64,000 bases of DNA from CAYMPH01 sp964529415 (GCA_964529415.1 CAZGWD010000001.1:186001-250000), one strand, 5' to 3'. Positions 44,577 through 53,928 are shown, counted from the stretch's first letter. Notes: generated from the sequence alone by a model not told the origin. Made by a program: numbers and translations.

Positions 44577-46147
44577 TCGGTTTTTTTCTTAAACAGCATA
44601 TATTCAATACCATCAACAAGAGCGTGCCATGAAGCTTCAATTATGTTTTTAGAAACACCGACAGTGCCCCAGTGTTTTCCATCCATTTTCTGTTCAATAA
44701 GAACTCTAACAGAAGAACCGGTTCCTTCTTTTTCATCAAGAACACGGACTTTGTAATCAGTAAGCTGAATATTCCTGATCTCAGGGAAAAATTTTATCAG
44801 AGCTTTGCGCAATGCATTATCAAGGGCTTCCACAGGTCCTGCGCCGTCAGCAGCAGTATGTTCTTCAATTCCGGCAACTTCAACCTTGATTGTAGCTTCG
44901 CAGAACAGCTGCTTGGTTTCATCCATATCAGTAATTACTCTGAAACCTTTGAGTTTGAAAAAAGGAATATATTCCCCTGAAGCCTGCCTGAGTATAAGTT
45001 CAAAAGAGCCTTCTGCAGCTTCAAACTGAAAACCCTGGTCCTCGAGAGTCTTTATCTTATGTAAAACTTCCTTTGAAAGTGTTACTGTATTTTTTATATC
45101 TATTCCCAATTCTCTGGCTTTAAATTCGATATTACTTTTGCCGGAAAGTTCAGATATTAATACTTTTCTTTTATTTCCAACAGATTCAGGATCTACATGC
45201 TCGTAAGTTCTTGTATCTTTTTGAAGTGCAGAAACATGAATTCCGCCTTTATGAGCGAAAGAGTTATCACCAACATAAGGAGCGTGTTCATTATGCGCCA
45301 TGTTTGCTGTTTCACTAACAAATCTGCTTGTTTCAGTAAGTTTTTCAATTACCTCTGCTGAGCTGAATCTGTATCCCATTTTCAGAGCAAGGTTTGGAAT
45401 AACAGCCGAAATATCGCAATTGCCGCATCTTTCCCCAAGACCATTCATTGTTCCCTGAACGGAAACTGCACCTGCACGAACAGCTGCAAGCGAATTTGCC
45501 ACTGCCACACCTGTATCATTATGAAAATGCACGCCTATTGGTATATTTATTTCTGAAAGAATTTTTGAAGTAATTTCCTCAGATTCATGAGGAAGTGTTC
45601 CGCCGTTTGTGTCGCAAAGTACAACCATGTCAGCACCTGCATTTTTTGCTGAAACAAGAGCATGTAATGCATAATCCCTATTTGCCTTGTAACCGTCAAA
45701 AAAATGTTCTGCATCCAGAAAAACTTCGTATCCTTTATCTTTTAAATAAGCTACAGTTTCAGATATCAGCGCTAGGTTTTCATCAAGAGTTATACCCAGA
45801 GCTTTTGTAACGTGGAAATCCCATGATTTTGCAACTATAGTAATTACATCTGCCTTGGATGAAACAAGGGCCTGGAGTAATTCATCTTCGTCAAATTTTG
45901 TTTTATGCCTTTTTGTTGATCCGAATGCTGCAATTTTTGAATGTGTAATATTTTCTTTGCGGATATCTGAAAAGAATAAATCATCTTTGGGATTTGAACC
46001 AGGCCAGCCGCCTTCGATGAAATCTATTTTAAGTTTGTCGAGAGCCGATGCGATGCGCAGTTTGTCATGCAGTGAAAAGGATATACCGACAGTTTGGGCG
46101 CCGTCTCTTAAAGTTGTATCGTAAATTGTTATTTTTTTATTATTCAT
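44567..46147 (-). CDS. cimA: Citramalate synthase
   Basis: Condenses pyruvate with acetyl-CoA to (R)-citramalate, the entry to the threonine-independent isoleucine route. The 526 residues follow the CimA family: DTTLRDGAQTVG at the start, the HxH metal motif in GVHFHNDTG, GLGERCGNCD, and a C-terminal LeuA dimer (regulatory) domain (about 390-520). Length and the GAQT motif favour CimA over LeuA (GEQ). It is the first gene of the run to 39517. A perfect hairpin (46164-46185) lies 17 bases before its ATG. Confidence 0.9.
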   Translation of the reverse strand: MNNKKITIYDTTLRDGAQTVGISFSLHDKLRIASALDKLKIDFIEGGWPGSNPKDDLFFSDIRKENITHSKIAAFGSTKRHKTKFDEDELLQALVSSKADVITIVAKSWDFHVTKALGITLDENLALISETVAYLKDKGYEVFLDAEHFFDGYKANRDYALHALVSAKNAGADMVVLCDTNGGTLPHESEEITSKILSEINIPIGVHFHNDTGVAVANSLAAVRAGAVSVQGTMNGLGERCGNCDISAVIPNLALKMGYRFSSAEVIEKLTETSRFVSETANMAHNEHAPYVGDNSFAHKGGIHVSALQKDTRTYEHVDPESVGNKRKVLISELSGKSNIEFKARELGIDIKNTVTLSKEVLHKIKTLEDQGFQFEAAEGSFELILRQASGEYIPFFKLKGFRVITDMDETKQLFCEATIKVEVAGIEEHTAADGAGPVEALDNALRKALIKFFPEIRNIQLTDYKVRVLDEKEGTGSSVRVLIEQKMDGKHWGTVGVSKNIIEASWHALVDGIEYMLFKKKTEWK

Positions 46148-46163
46148 AGCTATAATAAACAGG

Positions 46164-46185
46164 GCGCTGAATTCACAGCGCCCAT
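46164..46185 (-). terminator. Perfect 8-bp hairpin between the PEGA/TPR gene and cimA
   Basis: GGGCGCTG (46164-46171) and CAGCGCCC (46178-46185) form a perfect stem with loop AATTCA. On the minus strand the hairpin follows the PEGA/TPR stop by about 48 bases and is trailed by only a moderately U-rich stretch. It may be that gene's terminator or a control element for cimA, whose start lies 17 bases beyond. Confidence 0.6.
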
Positions 46186-46232
46186 ATACGGCATAGTCTT
46201 CAAAAGACTGCTATATTTCAAGTAATTTTTAG

Positions 46233-47726
46233 TTACTTGAACTGGCTCTTCAGAACAAGAGCTTCTTCTGCTGCAGGAGTATCTCCATACTTTTCAAGAA
46301 GATAGTTTAAAGCTTCCTGAGATTTCTCTCTGTTACCCATTGCAAGCTGGGTTCTCGCAATACCGAAATATCCCTCAGCTCTTACCATTGCTTCAGGATA
46401 TCTGTTTACAAGAGCAGTAAAAGTATTTAATGCGCCAGAGTAATTTTTTAACTGAACTAATTCAAGATGGCCTTTTCTGTAATAAATATTATTTACTTCT
46501 TCATTGTTCCCGTATTTTTCTATAAATTTTTCATATGCTGCAAGAGCCCCTGCCCAATTCTGGGCGCTCTCAAGATTAAATGCCTGCTTGATAAGCTCCA
46601 TGCTCAATATATCCATTTTTATTTTATGTTTGATTATTTCCATGGGCTTTATTTCAATATCTGCCATATAGTTTTCATGTCCGCGGAGTTTGGCTGTAAT
46701 TTTACGTGTGCCTTTATTCGCGGAAACGACAAGAGGAGTTTTTCCGGCATAATTATTATCAATAAAAATTTCAGCGTCTGCAGGTTCGCTTTCAATCTGA
46801 AGAGTTCCTATTCTGTTATTTAAAGCATCCTCTATCATGTTGGCTATGCTGTTTGCAGCAGGCCTTAGTCCTCTTGGTGAAGCTATCTCTTTTATTCCCA
46901 TAAAAACAAGTCTGCTGTCTGCTGTATTATATAACTTGTAGTTGATGCAGATTACATCTTTAAAAACTTTTATGCTTCCAGTGAGATTATATGATATCCC
47001 CTTAATGCTGAATTCGCTGTCGCCTTTTTCATTTTCAACAACTCCAACCATTTCGAGTGTTTTTTCATCAAGCAATGCTGAGGAATATTTTCTTTCAACA
47101 GTTGATATCAGAGTGAAAGATCCGAGAAGGCTGTTTAGGATTTCTGCAAATGCAGAACTATATCCTGCCTTTTGAGCTTCAATATTATCATTTACAAAAT
47201 TTGAAACTGAAACAGTAGGCTTTTCCTCTGATGTTTTTTCTCTTTCAGATATATATTTTCTGTTAAATTTTTCGGATATAGTCCAGCTGATATCCTTCAC
47301 TGCCAAGTCAACATTTTTGGATGTGGTGCCGAAAGAATGAACTATTGTCCAGTCGTCAATTTTAACTGTGCGGGCATCCACTTCGTAAACGTCTCCGAAT
47401 TTTGAAACAGTGCCTACAGTAAGATAATCTACTTTTAGTTTTTCTGAATCGCCTTTCATAGCATTTTCATCAAGCAGCCCTACCTGAGCTTTTTCCATTA
47501 AAGTAAGATAATCTCTTATGGCGTTAGCTTCCCTTGTTTGAAATCTGTCAATTCCAAGGTATGTTGTTTCAATCAATCCTGCTGCTGTAGCACCGGCTTT
47601 TTCTGATTCAGAAAGTGCTGTAACTGAATCGTCAAATGGTGAAACAGCAATTCTGATTTTGGCATCCTGTGTATATATAACAGTTCCGGTTATAATTATG
47701 AGTAAAAGTGCATATAGTTTTTTCAT
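46233..47726 (-). CDS. Exported protein with CsgG/FlgT-like N-domain, PEGA domain and TPR repeats
   Basis: The 497 residues include a signal peptide (1-19), two alpha/beta repeats (about 20-175 and 165-305) with AVSPFDDS and VDYLTVGTVSKFG patterns common to CsgG/TolB-like assembly proteins, a PEGA domain (GTLQIESEPADAEIFIDNNY, about 310-375) and C-terminal TPRs (about 380-495). This suggests an envelope assembly or peptidoglycan-associated scaffold. It starts 2 bases from the preceding TPR gene, in the operon 50221-46233. Confidence 0.75.
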   Translation of the reverse strand: MKKLYALLLIIITGTVIYTQDAKIRIAVSPFDDSVTALSESEKAGATAAGLIETTYLGIDRFQTREANAIRDYLTLMEKAQVGLLDENAMKGDSEKLKVDYLTVGTVSKFGDVYEVDARTVKIDDWTIVHSFGTTSKNVDLAVKDISWTISEKFNRKYISEREKTSEEKPTVSVSNFVNDNIEAQKAGYSSAFAEILNSLLGSFTLISTVERKYSSALLDEKTLEMVGVVENEKGDSEFSIKGISYNLTGSIKVFKDVICINYKLYNTADSRLVFMGIKEIASPRGLRPAANSIANMIEDALNNRIGTLQIESEPADAEIFIDNNYAGKTPLVVSANKGTRKITAKLRGHENYMADIEIKPMEIIKHKIKMDILSMELIKQAFNLESAQNWAGALAAYEKFIEKYGNNEEVNNIYYRKGHLELVQLKNYSGALNTFTALVNRYPEAMVRAEGYFGIARTQLAMGNREKSQEALNYLLEKYGDTPAAEEALVLKSQFK

Positions 47727-47727
47727 A

Positions 47728-48468
47728 TCAACCGCCTATTACTGAAATCCAGGTTTTTACATATTTTCTATCCGGAGCATTCGGCATCATTTCGAGATAT
47801 TTTTTGTAATTTGCTGCTGCTTCCTGTTTCCTGCCAAGCTTTGTATCATAAAGAATACCGAGATTTTTATATGCAGTAGCAAAATCCGGTTTCAGGATAA
47901 TTACTGTTTTTAGTTCCATTTCCGCCTCAGCTGCTCTTCCCATAAAACTATAAATAACCCCGAGATTATTATGAGCCATGAAAAGATTATTATCAAGTGA
48001 AATCGCGAGACTGTATTCTGCTGCAGCCTGGGCATTTTGTTTCTTTTTATAATATGCGTTTCCAAGTTCGAAATGCGACTGAGCATGTTTTGCGTTTAGT
48101 TCGATCGCAGTCTGAAGTTCTGTTATGGCATCGTTTATTCTGGCGGATTCTATATAGGCTTTTCCGAGAAGATAGTGGGACATATAATCATTCGGTTTGA
48201 ACTTAATAGCCTCCTGAGATGATTTAATTGATGATAAAGAATCACCTTTCTCCGATTCAATAGCAGCTATATTTGTGTGTATTTTTGCTCTTTCAGAATC
48301 GTCTTTAGCATTTTGAAGGGATTCTTTTAAATTTTTAATTTCAGTATTAACTGCAGCGTTCTGCGCAAGCTTGAATTCTTCATTCAGAATTTCATCGTTT
48401 GTTTTCTTTTTGCAGGAAACAGATGCAGCAGCAATAATAACAAGATATAGAATCAGAAATTTTTTCAT
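47728..48468 (-). CDS. TPR lipoprotein
   Basis: The 246-residue protein has a lipobox SVSC (Cys19) and about five tetratricopeptide repeats (60-235), with repeat pattern AxxxxGxAYY...A...Y..A.. and N-x-LG. The first 60 residues are a charged coiled coil. It is likely anchored to a membrane in the periplasm and binds proteins. Its start is 28 bases after the PEGA barrel gene and its stop 2 bases before the PEGA/TPR gene. Confidence 0.8.
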   Translation of the reverse strand: MKKFLILYLVIIAAASVSCKKKTNDEILNEEFKLAQNAAVNTEIKNLKESLQNAKDDSERAKIHTNIAAIESEKGDSLSSIKSSQEAIKFKPNDYMSHYLLGKAYIESARINDAITELQTAIELNAKHAQSHFELGNAYYKKKQNAQAAAEYSLAISLDNNLFMAHNNLGVIYSFMGRAAEAEMELKTVIILKPDFATAYKNLGILYDTKLGRKQEAAANYKKYLEMMPNAPDRKYVKTWISVIGG

Positions 48469-48496
48469 TTTGGAATTTACCGTCCTTATAAATTTA

Positions 48497-50221
48497 TCAG
48501 AAACTCAAACCGATTGAAATATAAGTACCGCCAAGAGATGACATGCCGGAGCTGCTTGATGAATATGAATCTGAAGAGGTATCCCCAAGGAAATACCAGG
48601 CGAAATTTCTTCTGAATCCTAAATTTATGCCTACATTCTCTGTTATCATAAATCCAAGCTGTCCCTTGTATTCAACTCCGAATCCCATATCAAGAGGAGC
48701 AAAAGCAATATTGTAGCTTACGCCAATTCCAACAAAAAGATAAAATCTCCATATCCGCGGAAGAAAACCTATTCCGAAAGAGAAATCAAAAATAAATTGA
48801 TTTACGCTGTAACTGGAAATTCCTTTTGCAGGAGATCCGGCCAGAGAAATTCCCATGTAATATCCAAGCCATTTGCCGTAGATAAAATTTAATTCAGCGC
48901 CATAGAAATTATTATCAGCATAGGTAAACATTTTGTTAAAATAATCTTTCGGAACTCCAAACCCGGCAGTTCTGTCAAAATAACCCATTGTATAATCCAG
49001 TGTAATGGTAGTGTTTTTCTGGTTAAAACCTGAACCTGAAGAATAATCTGAAGTCTGTGCATAAGGAAGATTAAAACTGATTCTTTTTGTTTCATTGTTT
49101 CCCGCGGAAATATACTGGGTCCTTGCCTGATATCCGTCTTTTCTGACAGAGACAGCAATACTTGCATTAGGATTCACCTTAAGAGTAATTGGTGATGTTC
49201 CCATATATTTTTCATTTGCATATACATAGGCACCGCTCGGATATGATGTAACATTGATATAGGCATTTGCAGCCATAACAAGGTTAAAATTAAATTTCTG
49301 ATCAGGGTTGTCCTGAAGTGAAACAAACTGGCTGTTGTCATAATATCCGTCATGCTTAACGCTCAGTTTAAAACTTTTTTTATTCGATGGTATAGGTACT
49401 CTGGATGGTGTGGTCAGATTCTGGGGAACGTCATCAATATATATCTGTGAACCCTGCGGATTTGATTCAACCATTATGCTTTTGCTGTTTAAATCAAAAT
49501 GAACTTTTTCAGTCTGATTTTTTTTCAATGTTACAACCTGATTGGCAACAATATTATTTCCTACAACCCACACATAATAATCACCGTCAGAAAGTTTATC
49601 TATGGAGCTTGGGGAAGCAATATTGGCATTACCGATTGCATATGCGATGTCAGAAAGAGATATCTGAAATCCTCCTGGATTATGGTTCATGATAGCTTTG
49701 CGGGTTTCGTCTTTTACAACGCTTGATTCGGGCATCTGTTTTCCGAATGATTCCATGAATGTTTTCAATATTTTTTCCCAGTCACCCTGGTGCAGATAAT
49801 ATATTTTCGCAGGGTGGCTTGCTGTGATCTGGAGAGATGATGTACCCTCGGCTTCTTTTTTACTGTCTTTATCTGAAAGTAGTTTATTTTCTATTCCCTG
49901 CTGGTATTTATAAACCATCAATCCTTTGTAAAGTCTGCCGTAATAAGCTTCATATCCGGGTTCGAGCCTGCATTTGGCTACTGTCATCATAGGGAAAGTA
50001 ATTTTCATTATTACCGGCCTGTTATCAACAATAATAAAAACCTTATCCCCCATATTCATCATTTGAGCAGCGTTTGGCGATGTTATGATAATTTCACCTG
50101 ATGGACTTATTTTATGGAGCTTGGCAAGTTTTTTATACTCATCCTGGGATATTGCATTCTGGTATAAAAAAATAAAAAGTGCTGTTGAAAGTAATAGCGA
50201 TATTGAATATTTCTTTTTCAT
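48497..50221 (-). CDS. Exported protein with two PEGA domains and C-terminal barrel
   Basis: The 574-residue product has a signal peptide (1-25), an N-terminal region of unknown fold (30-245) with Met- and Lys-rich strands, two PEGA repeats (about 248-320 and 325-395; IMVESNPQGSQIYIDD and INVTSYPSGAYVYAN) and a C-terminal region (about 415-574) with barrel-like strands ending in YISIGLSF. PEGA domains occur in surface-layer and envelope proteins. It heads the minus-strand operon 50221-46233. A promoter-like TTGACA on the minus strand at 50395-50390 may serve it. Confidence 0.75.
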   Translation of the reverse strand: MKKKYSISLLLSTALFIFLYQNAISQDEYKKLAKLHKISPSGEIIITSPNAAQMMNMGDKVFIIVDNRPVIMKITFPMMTVAKCRLEPGYEAYYGRLYKGLMVYKYQQGIENKLLSDKDSKKEAEGTSSLQITASHPAKIYYLHQGDWEKILKTFMESFGKQMPESSVVKDETRKAIMNHNPGGFQISLSDIAYAIGNANIASPSSIDKLSDGDYYVWVVGNNIVANQVVTLKKNQTEKVHFDLNSKSIMVESNPQGSQIYIDDVPQNLTTPSRVPIPSNKKSFKLSVKHDGYYDNSQFVSLQDNPDQKFNFNLVMAANAYINVTSYPSGAYVYANEKYMGTSPITLKVNPNASIAVSVRKDGYQARTQYISAGNNETKRISFNLPYAQTSDYSSGSGFNQKNTTITLDYTMGYFDRTAGFGVPKDYFNKMFTYADNNFYGAELNFIYGKWLGYYMGISLAGSPAKGISSYSVNQFIFDFSFGIGFLPRIWRFYLFVGIGVSYNIAFAPLDMGFGVEYKGQLGFMITENVGINLGFRRNFAWYFLGDTSSDSYSSSSSGMSSLGGTYISIGLSF

Positions 50222-50495
50222 TATATAAGCCTTTTTTTATATTATATGGGAAACTCTAAAAATCAGTTTTTGAGATAAAAATTATAAAAAAAATGATTTT
50301 ACTAATGCTGTGATTCAAAGGGAATGTCATTAAAATGATTTTTTAATAATTCCCTATATATTTAATTTTTAGCACTTCTTTTTATATATTGTCAAGTAAA
50401 ACAAAACCTATTGAAAAATTAATATGAATAGGCTTTAATTTTAAAAAAGCTTGAATAAATAAACAAAATATTATTATTTAACTTCTTTATTGAAA

Positions 50496-50526
50496 AAAGA
50501 CTCTTTTTTCAATAAAGAGTCTTTTT
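50496..50526. terminator. Terminator-like hairpin with no gene to terminate
   Basis: AAAGACTCTTT (50496-50506) and AAAGAGTCTTT (50514-50524) form an 11-bp stem with loop TTTCAAT. T-rich and A-rich flanks make it usable in both directions. It lies 7 bases before the -35 box of the XRE promoter, so it insulates that promoter from upstream transcription. Confidence 0.75.
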
Positions 50527-50530
50527 ATTA

Positions 50531-50559
50531 TTGACAGAAAAGATATTTTTATTTATATT
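50531..50559 (+). promoter_or_regulatory. Sigma70-type promoter for the XRE regulator
   Basis: A perfect TTGACA (50531-50536), a 17-base spacer and TATATT (50554-50559) predict a start near 50566, about 38 bases before ATG 50604. Confidence 0.65.
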
Positions 50560-50603
50560 ATTACTACAATTAGCATTAGAGAACTTTAATGAAAAGAGGC
50601 AAA

Positions 50604-51032
50604 ATGAATACAGAACCCCAAATAAGAAAATATACTGAAAGGTATAAAAGTCATCCTGTGCTTTCACATGATATATTAGATGAAGAATCTGAAAAGGATT
50701 TCTTTAAAAATATACGTTTGAAAATGCGTGAAGTTCGTAAAGAACTTAAAATGACACAAAGAGAATTTGGTGAAACTGCTGGCATCGACAGGAGATATGT
50801 AGCAAAAGTTGAATGCGGCTCACAAAATCCTTCTTTTAAATTTATTAGAAGCATTTCTATAAAGCATAAAATATCTATGGATTGGCTTTTGTATGGTATT
50901 GGTCAGAAATATGTTGAAACTGATTCCCAGAGCTATGGTCCGGAACTTTTTGCTTTCAAAAAGCTTCTCGATAATGGCACAGAAGAAGATATTGAAGTAA
51001 TGATGAAAATGATTAAGAAGATATTGAAGTAA
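50604..51032 (+). CDS. XRE-family helix-turn-helix regulator
   Basis: The 142-residue protein has a Cro/C1-type HTH (about 38-95): KMREVRKELKMTQREFGETAG, DRRYVAKVECGSQNPS and ISMDWLLYG. A short C-terminal helical tail (about 100-142) could oligomerise. ATG 50604 is preferred over 50589 because AGAGG lies 5 bases upstream. It has its own promoter and a strong terminator behind it, so it is transcribed alone. A role in the neighbouring envelope genes is unproven. Confidence 0.85.
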   Translation: MNTEPQIRKYTERYKSHPVLSHDILDEESEKDFFKNIRLKMREVRKELKMTQREFGETAGIDRRYVAKVECGSQNPSFKFIRSISIKHKISMDWLLYGIGQKYVETDSQSYGPELFAFKKLLDNGTEEDIEVMMKMIKKILK

Positions 51033-51060
51033 TAAAACATATTAACCTCCAAAAAAAATT

Positions 51061-51091
51061 AAGGATTGCTTTTTTAAAGCAATCCTTTTGT
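51061..51091 (+). terminator. Intrinsic terminator after the XRE regulator
   Basis: AAGGATTGCTTT (51061-51072) and AAAGCAATCCTT (51076-51087) form a 12-bp stem ahead of TTTTGTTTTT. It lies 29 bases after the XRE stop. The A-rich left flank allows it to work also against the leftward STAS transcript. Confidence 0.88.
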
Positions 51092-51142
51092 TTTTATAGG
51101 CTTTATATTTATATATTCACTTCATTAAGGGAAACGGCTGCA

Positions 51143-51493
51143 TCAATGCATTTCAAAAAATTCTATTTCGAGATTTGAATCTAATTCTTTAAAATCCTCC
51201 AAGCTGAAAACCTGCCAGTGTATATGTTTAGATGCATGTATTATTAGCTTTTTGCTGATATCTCTCATTTTAATGATAAATAGACCGAATGAAGCTATAC
51301 CTGAACTGTTTAAAATTGTAAGATTCCTGATGTCAAGAATCACAGGGTCTTTAAGTGTAATGCATGAATCCAGCAGAATTTCAATAATTTCATTGTATTT
51401 AGCTACAGTTTGTAATTTCAATTCACCGCTTATTACAATTTTATTTTCTTCAGGTATGCTATTTATTGTGTATAGAGAATCAGAAGTGTTCAT
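51143..51493 (-). CDS. STAS-domain protein (anti-sigma-factor antagonist-like)
   Basis: The 116 residues form one STAS domain: N-terminal strands, then PVILDIRNLTILNSSGIASFG, in which the phosphorylatable Ser position reads N-SSG (usually D-SxG), and a helical end. STAS antagonists bind anti-sigma kinases and are reset by SpoIIE-type phosphatases such as the one at 25332-27485. A link between the two is inferred. It follows a hybrid histidine kinase on the same strand. Confidence 0.8.
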   Translation of the reverse strand: MNTSDSLYTINSIPEENKIVISGELKLQTVAKYNEIIEILLDSCITLKDPVILDIRNLTILNSSGIASFGLFIIKMRDISKKLIIHASKHIHWQVFSLEDFKELDSNLEIEFFEMH

Positions 51494-51587
51494 AAAATAT
51501 ATCCTTTAAAATTAGTATGGACTCTAAAAGTTATAACTAACTAAGTTGCATACTCTAATATAGTTCAATATAATTAGATATTTAAAA

Positions 51588-51791
51588 TCAGTCAAGGTTA
51601 TTTCGCTTTAATTTATTGCTTTCTTCAATTGCTATTTTCCACATTTTGTTTATATAATCGAGTCCTTTATCGCCTTCTTCCAGATAAAAATGCAGAATAT
51701 GATTATATAAAGATAATGCAGTTAGACTTTCACTTTTCAGGATTTCAATTTCAGAAATATCTTCCTGAAGACTGGTTTTTTTCTCATTCAT
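51588..51791 (-). CDS. Small 67-residue helical protein
   Basis: The product is rich in Glu, Lys and Leu with a likely helix pair. No motif is recognised. It lies between the hybrid histidine kinase and the STAS gene on the same strand (57 bases from the former, 94 from the latter), so it is probably part of their transcript. The short length keeps confidence moderate. Confidence 0.5.
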   Translation of the reverse strand: MNEKKTSLQEDISEIEILKSESLTALSLYNHILHFYLEEGDKGLDYINKMWKIAIEESNKLKRNNLD

Positions 51792-51848
51792 ATTATTAGT
51801 TTCCTATTGATTAAGTGATATTAAATATAACTAAATGACAAAAAAAAA

Positions 51849-53462
51849 TTATATATTTTTAATAATTCTTTTTAAATCGTTTAATGTGTATGGTTTGGCT
51901 ATTACTTCTTTAAAACCGTATTCTTTGAAATTAGCCATAACCGGATCATTTGAATATCCGCTGCTGACTATTACTTTAATATCAGGATAAATTTTAACTA
52001 CATCTTTTAAAACTTCTTTACCGCCAATTCCTCCCGGTATTGTTAAATCAAAAATTGCAAAATCAAAGCACTGGTTTGCTTCTTTATTCTTTTGGCAAAT
52101 TGTAATTGCTTCCATGCCATTTTTTGCTGTAACAACAGAAAATCCGATCTTTTCAAGCATGCGGGATGTTACTGATAAAATGCTTTCTTCATCATCCATT
52201 AAAAGAACAATTCCCTTCTGGTCGTCATCAATAGAAATTAGATCTACATCATCAAGCTCATCATAAGTGTCTGATGCTGGAAGAAAAATTGAAAATATTG
52301 TTCCCTTTCCCTGGATTGATTCAGCAGTAATATGACCTTCGTGCTTTTTTATTATTGAATAAACGCTTGTTAAACCAAGACCCTGCCCAACGGATTTTGT
52401 TGTAAAATACGGATCAAAAATTTTATTCATTATTTCATCTGGAATGCCAAGTCCATTGTCGCGGATAGAAATTTTAACATATTTTCCTTTCTTTAAAAAC
52501 GGCAGATTGGCAACACGTTCCATGGAAATATTGTCTGCAATTAATTCAATATTACCGCCGTATGGCATTGCCTGTTTTGCATTTAGAACTATATTGCTTA
52601 TAACCTGGTGAAGCTGCCCTTCATCGACTTCAACCGGCCAGAGTTCATTATCTATGATGTATATGCATTTAAGATTTGAACCTGAAAGAGCAAGATTTAC
52701 AGCTTCGTGCAAAAGATTTTCAATTTTCATTGATTTTTTTATCGGAGCTCCGCCTTTGGAAAAGGTGAGCAGCTGATTGGTCAGATTTTTTGCGCGGATT
52801 GATGCTTTTTCTGCTCCTTCAAGCAGTATGAACAATTCTTTTTTATCTTCAAAACTTAATTTTGCGAGAGAAATGTTTCCGAGAATTGCATTTAGTATAT
52901 TATTAAAATCGTGAGCTATGCCTCCTGCGAAAAGGCCTACGGACTCGAGCTTTTTGATTTTAAGAAATTCCTCCTCAAGGTTTTCTTTTTCTGTTACATC
53001 CAGCATCTGCCCTATTATCAGAATATTTCCCTGGGCATTTTTTATCAGTGATGAATTCAGTTTGATATTTCTAAGCTCGCCTTCTTTTCTGACGATTTTA
53101 AATATGAGATGAACAGGCTGATCATTTATTAAAAGTTCTTTAAGCGAATCCATAACGGTTTCTGAATCTTTTTTATCAATAAAATCTGTAAATTTGCGGC
53201 TGATAATTTTATTATGAGGATATTGCAGTATTCCGCAGAGCTCTTTATTCGCATAAACAACCTGAAAAGAGCTGTTTGCAAGAAAAATTCCATCGTGAGA
53301 GTTATCCACGACAGATTTGAAAAGGTTTTCCGATTCTATGAGAAGCGCGTCATAACTGCCGGAGAATTTTTTCTCCTCTTCAATATCTTTTATTCTGTTT
53401 TCGAGGAATAAAATTTTATCCTGCAGCTTTTTTAAATCATCATTCATTCTTTTCCATTCCAT
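51849..53462 (-). CDS. PAS-domain hybrid histidine kinase with C-terminal receiver
   Basis: The 537-residue protein has an N-terminal coiled coil (5-45), a PAS domain (about 48-160), a HisKA region with H in FAGGIAHDFNNILNA (about 178-195), an HATPase domain (N in NIVLNAKQA, DNGLGIP, GQGLGLTSVYSII) and a receiver (about 415-537) with LLMDDEE and phospho-Asp in FAIFDLTIPGG, K in AKPYT. The HDFNN H-box is typical of cytoplasmic hybrid kinases. No membrane segment is visible, so it senses an internal signal. The start could be 53462 or 53447. Confidence 0.9.
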   Translation of the reverse strand: MEWKRMNDDLKKLQDKILFLENRIKDIEEEKKFSGSYDALLIESENLFKSVVDNSHDGIFLANSSFQVVYANKELCGILQYPHNKIISRKFTDFIDKKDSETVMDSLKELLINDQPVHLIFKIVRKEGELRNIKLNSSLIKNAQGNILIIGQMLDVTEKENLEEEFLKIKKLESVGLFAGGIAHDFNNILNAILGNISLAKLSFEDKKELFILLEGAEKASIRAKNLTNQLLTFSKGGAPIKKSMKIENLLHEAVNLALSGSNLKCIYIIDNELWPVEVDEGQLHQVISNIVLNAKQAMPYGGNIELIADNISMERVANLPFLKKGKYVKISIRDNGLGIPDEIMNKIFDPYFTTKSVGQGLGLTSVYSIIKKHEGHITAESIQGKGTIFSIFLPASDTYDELDDVDLISIDDDQKGIVLLMDDEESILSVTSRMLEKIGFSVVTAKNGMEAITICQKNKEANQCFDFAIFDLTIPGGIGGKEVLKDVVKIYPDIKVIVSSGYSNDPVMANFKEYGFKEVIAKPYTLNDLKRIIKNI

Positions 53463-53928
53463 CTTATAAATGAAATATTATATTCAATGCTTATGAAAAA
53501 TAGTAATTCACGAATGAATTAGAAAAAGTCATTACAGCATAAAAGACTTAAACTGAATATTGCCACAGTACAGTATATATTTCCCGTTTGCCCGGGAAAT
53601 TAACGTATTTTAAATACGTTATTAGTTATATATTTTTGCTCAATATAAAACATAGCAACAATTAAATTATTTTAAATTAAAAAATCATATTCAAAAAATA
53701 AATCAACTAAATTATAAAATAATCAGTTAAATCAATTTTATAGCAATTTATAAAAAAAGTCTTTACGATTATTTATTATACAAATCTTTATGTAACATAG
53801 TATCAATTGTAATAATCAGATAATAGTTATTGTTAAAAATAATGAATAAAAAGAATTATTTCTTTTTTTTAATGAAAAGACTCTAAGATATAGATATTAA
53901 TTTTGTAATATAAAAAAGTACGGTATAT
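53463..53928. other. Divergent intergenic region (466 bases)
   Basis: This region separates the histidine kinase (leftward) from the rhomboid gene (rightward). It is almost pure A/T except for a compact GC-richer pair of inverted repeats (53579-53621). I see no protein-coding frame of note and no tRNA-like structure, and no convincing -35/-10 pair. Confidence 0.6.
53579..53621. repeat. Two adjacent inverted repeats
   Basis: ATTTCCCG (53579-53586) with CGGGAAAT (53593-53600) forms an 8-bp stem around TTTGCC. Directly after it, TAACGTATTT (53601-53610) and AAATACGTTA (53612-53621) form a near-perfect palindrome. Adjacent but different dyads suggest protein binding sites upstream of the kinase gene or a structured RNA. 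Confidence 0.7.

Larger units (their letters stand above)
50222..50603. other. Divergent intergenic region (382 bases)
   Basis: This very AT-rich stretch between the PEGA operon (leftward) and the XRE regulator (rightward) contains no credible gene. It holds a terminator-like hairpin (50496-50526) and a clear rightward promoter (50531-50559). A TTGACA-like box lies on the minus strand near 50395-50390. A rightward transcript ending at the hairpin has no gene in it, which leaves room for a small RNA. Confidence 0.6.
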
